Source of the DNA: an uncultured bacterium
GTDB lineage: Bacteria > Planctomycetota > UBA1135 > GCA-002686595
Assembly: GCA_913058555.1 (NCBI GenBank)
Contig: CAJXRJ010000053.1
Span: 1-18,521 of the forward strand
Direction: 5' to 3'
DNA length: 18,521 nt
Made by a program: the position numbers and the translations under genes. Below, in pieces: positions 15,535 through 18,521 of this stretch. The number at the start of each line of letters is the position of its first letter. Position 1 is the stretch's first letter. Below the pieces are notes generated by a model. The model was not told where the DNA came from. It ran no database searches and was given only the letters and a program-made list of their open reading frames with translations.

Positions 15535-16458
15535 ATGACGACCCAGCCCCCGACCGACGAGCTGCTGCACGCCTGTAGTCAGATTCCCAGCGCCGCGCCC
15601 CCCACGCCTGAGCTACTCCAGATCACCCGATCCTTCATCGTCGACGTGATAGGGCGGGGGAGCGTGCCGCCCCCGGTGCTGGCTGCTTTGGACGATTTGC
15701 CGCCCCACGGTGCTGGTTGGCTGGCCATCTCCCTCGGCTCGGCGGTGGAGAAGGGGCTCGATCCGGCCCTTGCGGGGCCGCGGCTTGTGGAGGCTTTTCG
15801 GTCCTGGCTCGCGCGCACGGGAGGAGGGCGAGAGCCGGAGCTCCTGGAGGCGCTGCCATCCCTTGCACAGGCGCTGGTGGCCCACCTCGCCCGACTGCCG
15901 GAGCTGCGCTCTGCCCTCGCGGACGACGCGGAATTCACTGCCACTCTGGAGGAGCGCGAGTCCGAGAGCCACGCGATCACTTGGGTCCGGGAGCTCGTGC
16001 TGCGTCGCAGCGGCGACCTCTACGTGGTCCACGCCGAGACGCGGCGGGTCTGCCATCTCAGGTTCTTTAACGTGGCCCGCTGCTTCCACCTCTTCAGCCT
16101 CATCCAATCCGTCCTCGGCAGCGCTTTGCCGGGGGGTAAGCTCCCGGATGGAGCGGTCGCCCTCGCCGCACGCGGCAAGTCGGACGAGCCCGCCACGGAC
16201 CACGCCTGGTGGCACTACCAGGTGAGCGGGGCCAAGCAGGACATGGGGAAGGGCGTTTGGGGAGAAGAGTCCGTCGAGCACCTTCGCGGCCCTGACGGGA
16301 ACTACGCGCTATCCCTCTGGGACCCGCTCCTCGGCGACCGTGCGTGGAACTCCGGCTTCTTCGGACCAGCCCTCGAAGCGGCCCCAGCCGACCTGCGCTT
16401 CATCGCCGAACTCCAGGGCGACGCGGCCGAAGAATGGGCGGCGCGCATTCTTAGCTAG
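15535..16458 (+). CDS. Uncharacterised protein, unknown family
   Basis: A 307-residue protein I do not recognise. It starts 41 nt after the dimethylargininase gene on the same strand and is probably co-transcribed; GGAAGG lies 15 nt before the ATG, further than usual. It has no signal peptide or membrane span. The first half (1-150) is helical and rich in Ala, Leu, Pro and Glu. The second half is more distinctive: strands around WVRELVLRRSGDLYVVHAE, then RRVCHLRFFNVARCFHLFSL with two Cys and two His, then HAWWHYQVSG and KGVWGEESVEH. The aromatic and His-rich core suggests a folded binding domain, but no catalytic set is evident. The last 8 nt overlap the 3' end of the convergent sigma factor gene. 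High-GC codon use and an unbroken frame support it as real. Confidence 0.75.
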   Translation: MTTQPPTDELLHACSQIPSAAPPTPELLQITRSFIVDVIGRGSVPPPVLAALDDLPPHGAGWLAISLGSAVEKGLDPALAGPRLVEAFRSWLARTGGGREPELLEALPSLAQALVAHLARLPELRSALADDAEFTATLEERESESHAITWVRELVLRRSGDLYVVHAETRRVCHLRFFNVARCFHLFSLIQSVLGSALPGGKLPDGAVALAARGKSDEPATDHAWWHYQVSGAKQDMGKGVWGEESVEHLRGPDGNYALSLWDPLLGDRAWNSGFFGPALEAAPADLRFIAELQGDAAEEWAARILS

Positions 16459-17032
16459 CGGTACCGCTCTCGTCACTCATCGCCGCGTAGAGCCAGGCCC
16501 TCGCGTAGGCCCAGTGCCTGTCTGCTGCGGACGGAGAGAGCCCGAGCGATGCGGCAGCCTCTTTGAGTTCGAGCCCGCTGAAAAAACGCAGCGTGACTAG
16601 CTGCGCCTTCAGGGGATCGTGAACGGCGAGTTTGTCGAGCGCCTCGTGCAGACCGAGGAACTCTGCGGGGGCGGCTTCGACCTGTTCCAGGGTCGCGTCG
16701 AGCCCCAAAGTCGGCCGACCGCCGCCGCGTTTGATTGCGCCTTTGGCACGGGCACGGTCCACGAGAACGCGGCGCATGGCTTCGGCGGCCGCCGCGAAAA
16801 AGTGCCCGCGACCGTCGAATTGGAGCGGGGCGCCAGAGGCGCCGCTGACGAGTCGGGCGTAAGCCTCATGGACGAGCGCCGTGGCCTGGAGCGTGTGCCC
16901 TGGTGACTCCTGTGCCATGCGCGCACCAGCAAGTTGCCTGAGTTCCTCGTAGACCAGCGGTAAGAGTTGCTCTGCGGCTGCCGGGTCGCCCTCCTCGAGC
17001 GCCGAGAGGATCTGCAGGATCTCATGGGCCAT
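16451..17032 (-). CDS. ECF sigma factor 2 (TIGR02999 / Sigma70_ECF type)
   Basis: A 193-residue sigma factor of the same family as sigma factor 1. Region 2 carries GHTLQATALVHEAY (45-58) and FFAAAAEAMRRVLVDRARAKGAIKRGGG. Region 4 carries LRFFSGLELKEAAASLGLSPSAADRHWAYARAWL, where SPSAADRHW replaces the usual S-x-R-T-V-x-R-x-W recognition helix. Thr51 again sits in QATA at the place of the acidic DAED. The ATG at 17032 fits the family length; the frame stays open to 17317 but that part is not sigma-like. The gene is divergent from the second kinase gene over 179 nt, and its stop overlaps the uncharacterised gene by 8 nt. No anti-sigma gene is next to it, so control by the kinase is the likely mode (inference). 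Confidence 0.9.
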   Translation of the reverse strand: MAHEILQILSALEEGDPAAAEQLLPLVYEELRQLAGARMAQESPGHTLQATALVHEAYARLVSGASGAPLQFDGRGHFFAAAAEAMRRVLVDRARAKGAIKRGGGRPTLGLDATLEQVEAAPAEFLGLHEALDKLAVHDPLKAQLVTLRFFSGLELKEAAASLGLSPSAADRHWAYARAWLYAAMSDESGTAS

Positions 17033-17211
17033 GGGCGAAGCGTAAGCGTCGGCATGCGCGGAGGGCACGCTTTTGGGTGAATCACAGGGGTTTTCGCAAG
17101 TTGGTGGTGTTCGCGAGCCGCCGAATTCGCATCGATAGATCAACGCGCAGATCGTCAGGTAGCAGACGGCCCCTCTGTTCCACTCCAGCACTGCGCGATC
17201 ACCGATGCCCC
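17033..17211. promoter_or_regulatory. Divergent promoter region, sigma 2 / kinase 2
   Basis: A 179-nt space between two divergent start codons that should hold both promoters. It contains AT-richer words such as TTTTGGGTGAATCACA and GAATTCGCATCGATAGATCA, but no recognisable -35/-10 pair or strong dyad. It is a candidate target of sigma factor 2 itself. Confidence 0.4.
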
Positions 17212-18479
17212 ATGACCCAACCGTCCAAAGTTGAGACTGTCTTTTACCAAGCACGGGAGCTGCCCCCCGAGCAGCGTGGGGAGTACCTGGCAGTGGCATG
17301 CGAGTCGGATGCTGCACTGCGCAAGCAAGTCGATCGGTTGCTGGCTGCAGAAACGCGCGCTAACGAGGGCAGCTTCTTGCGCGAGCGGCCCGAGCCGCTG
17401 GTCGCAGCAGCCGGACGTGAGTCCATCGGCGGCTATCAGCTGAAGCGACAGATCGGGCAGGGCGCCCAGGCGAGCGTTTTTCTGGCGCACGATGGCAAGC
17501 TCGATCGAGACGTCGCGCTGAAGGTGCTGCGCGTGCCGTTCCCGACGATCGACTTGGCGGGGGCGAAGCGTTTCCGCCGCGAGGCGGCCTTTACGGCGAA
17601 CATCCAACACCCCGGCATCTGCGAGATCTACGACACCGGGGAAGCCGACGGGTTCGCGTGGATCGCCATGCAGTACGTGCCGGGCCGCACGCTTGCCGAG
17701 GTCCTCGTCAGCCAGTCGGGACGGGGACCCGTTCGATTCTCCGAAGGGGCATGGGGCGATTCTGAGGACATCGCCGCTGGGGCATCTGGGGCCAAGGAGA
17801 CGAGTCGCCGCGAATTCATGGACGCAGTGCTCTTCATTGAGAGGGCCGCCCGCGCACTTCACGTGGCCCACGAAAGAGGTCTCGTGCACCGGGACGTCAA
17901 GCCGGGCAATCTGATGGTTACTGGTGGCGGCGAACCGGTGATTCTCGACTTCGGGATCGCTCGCACCAACGACGGAGAAGACGGCTTTGCCCTCACTCGC
18001 ACGAACGATGTCCTGGGGACTCCGTACTACATGTCGCCGGAGCAGCTACGGGCCGAGCACGGCGAGATCGATCGGCGCGCCGACGTCTATAGCCTTGGCG
18101 TCACGCTCTACGAGTGCTTGACCCGCGAGCGTCCCTTCGAGGCGGTGTCCGTCGATTCGCTCTATCAGCAGATTCTCAGCGCCAACCCCCGCCCTCCGCG
18201 GCGTTTCAACTACTCGATTCCCCGGGACCTTGAGGTCGTCGTGATGACGGCCATGGACGGCATGCGAAGTCGCCGGTACGTCTCGGCGCTCGAATTCGCA
18301 GAGGACTTGCGCCGTGTTCGCGAGCAAGAGCCCGTCCGTGCGCGGGCGATCTCGCGCTGGGGCCGCGCCAAGCGATGGGCACGTCGCCATCCCGCGACTG
18401 CGGCCAGCACCGCCGGCGTGACGCTCGCCCTGACCATCGGGCTGGGTACCAGCCTCCACTTCCTGAACGGAGCGAACGA
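17212..18479 (+). CDS. Ser/Thr protein kinase 2 (3' truncated by adapter)
   Basis: A Hanks-type kinase, 422 complete codons before the adapter. The ATG at 17212 is chosen because the conserved helical N-terminus (VETVFYQARELPPEQRGEYL, then LRKQVDRLLAAE) begins just after it. The same N-terminal element is seen in kinase 1 and is common in planctomycete kinases. The nucleotide loop is IGQGAQASV, with A and A in place of the usual G-M or G-F. The ATP lysine is K104 in VALKVL, catalytic D228 is in HRDVKPGN, D246 is in DFG, and the activation segment ends GTPYYMSPEQ. About 30 residues (SQSGRGPVRFSEGAWGDSED and on) are inserted between the hinge helix and the helix before HRD. A membrane span lies at about 395-418. 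What follows the span, probably a sensor or TPR tail, is lost; CLLYTSPSPRD after it is adapter translation. It is paired divergently with ECF sigma factor 2. Confidence 0.92.
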
Positions 18480-18521
18480 CTGTCTCTTATACACATCTCC
18501 GAGCCCACGAGACTAGGCATG
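18480..18521. other. Nextera i7-side adapter and index (not genomic)
   Basis: Bases 18480-18513 match the reverse complement of the Nextera read-2 transposase adapter, with the 19-nt mosaic end at 18480-18498. Bases 18514-18521 (TAGGCATG) equal the i7 index usually named N706. This is library sequence; it adds false residues to the truncated kinase. Confidence 0.98.

Noticed and set aside
15535..16458. Idea that the orphan protein is an anti-sigma factor for sigma 2
   Set aside because: It has no membrane span, zinc-finger anti-sigma pattern or typical length, and is convergent rather than co-transcribed with sigma 2.
17033..17317. 95-codon N-terminal extension of sigma factor 2
   Set aside because: It overlaps the start of the divergent kinase and has no sigma-like sequence; the family begins at the ATG at 17032.
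41..18479. CRISPR array, tRNA, rRNA, transposase, attachment site or replication origin
   Set aside because: No regular direct repeats, RNA-gene signatures, transposase motifs or terminal repeats of an insertion sequence were seen; the only Tn5 ends are the library adapters.

Overview
The window is one high-GC bacterial insert held between two untrimmed Illumina Nextera adapters. Bases 1-40 and 18480-18521 are library sequence, so the genomic part is 41-18479 and the genes at both ends are cut. The best guess for the host is Planctomycetota, possibly a Saltatorellus/Engelhardtia-like lineage. This rests on (i) two large secreted proteins whose C-terminal domain I recall from that group, (ii) two ECF sigma factors of the TIGR02999/Sigma70_ECF type, each next to a Hanks-type Ser/Thr kinase, and (iii) mostly weak or absent Shine-Dalgarno sequences. 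It was assigned from memory, not by a search.

Layout. 41-2199 (+) is the 3' part of a beta-lactamase-fold serine hydrolase with extra C-terminal domains. 2200-2699 is non-coding and rich in inverted repeats. 2700-5096 and 5365-7758 (+) are tandem paralogues (798 and 797 aa), secreted and probably beta-propeller-like, each preceded by a related upstream segment; a strong hairpin follows the first and a probable one the second. 7989-10397 (+) is a membrane-anchored Ser/Thr kinase with a TPR tail. It converges, with a 2-nt gap, on ECF sigma factor 1 (10400-10966, -). 11085-14567 (-) holds three genes probably read as one unit in the order secreted esterase, DUF2071 protein, membrane-anchored two-domain ABM-like protein. 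Divergent from them are a dimethylargininase-like enzyme (14714-15493, +) and a protein of unknown family (15535-16458, +). The latter overlaps by 8 nt the end of ECF sigma factor 2 (16451-17032, -), which is divergent from a second Ser/Thr kinase (17212-18479, +, cut by the adapter).

How the parts may work together. Two sigma/kinase modules bracket a small metabolic block. In both sigma factors the place of the acidic DAED motif of region 2.2 is taken by QPTA or QATA with a Thr at residue 51. This fits phosphorylation-controlled sigma factors as shown for EcfP/PknT in Vibrio parahaemolyticus. What the sigma factors transcribe cannot be read from the window; the related segments upstream of the two surface-protein genes and the divergent intergenic regions are the obvious candidates. 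I found no tRNA, rRNA, CRISPR array, transposase or phage gene.
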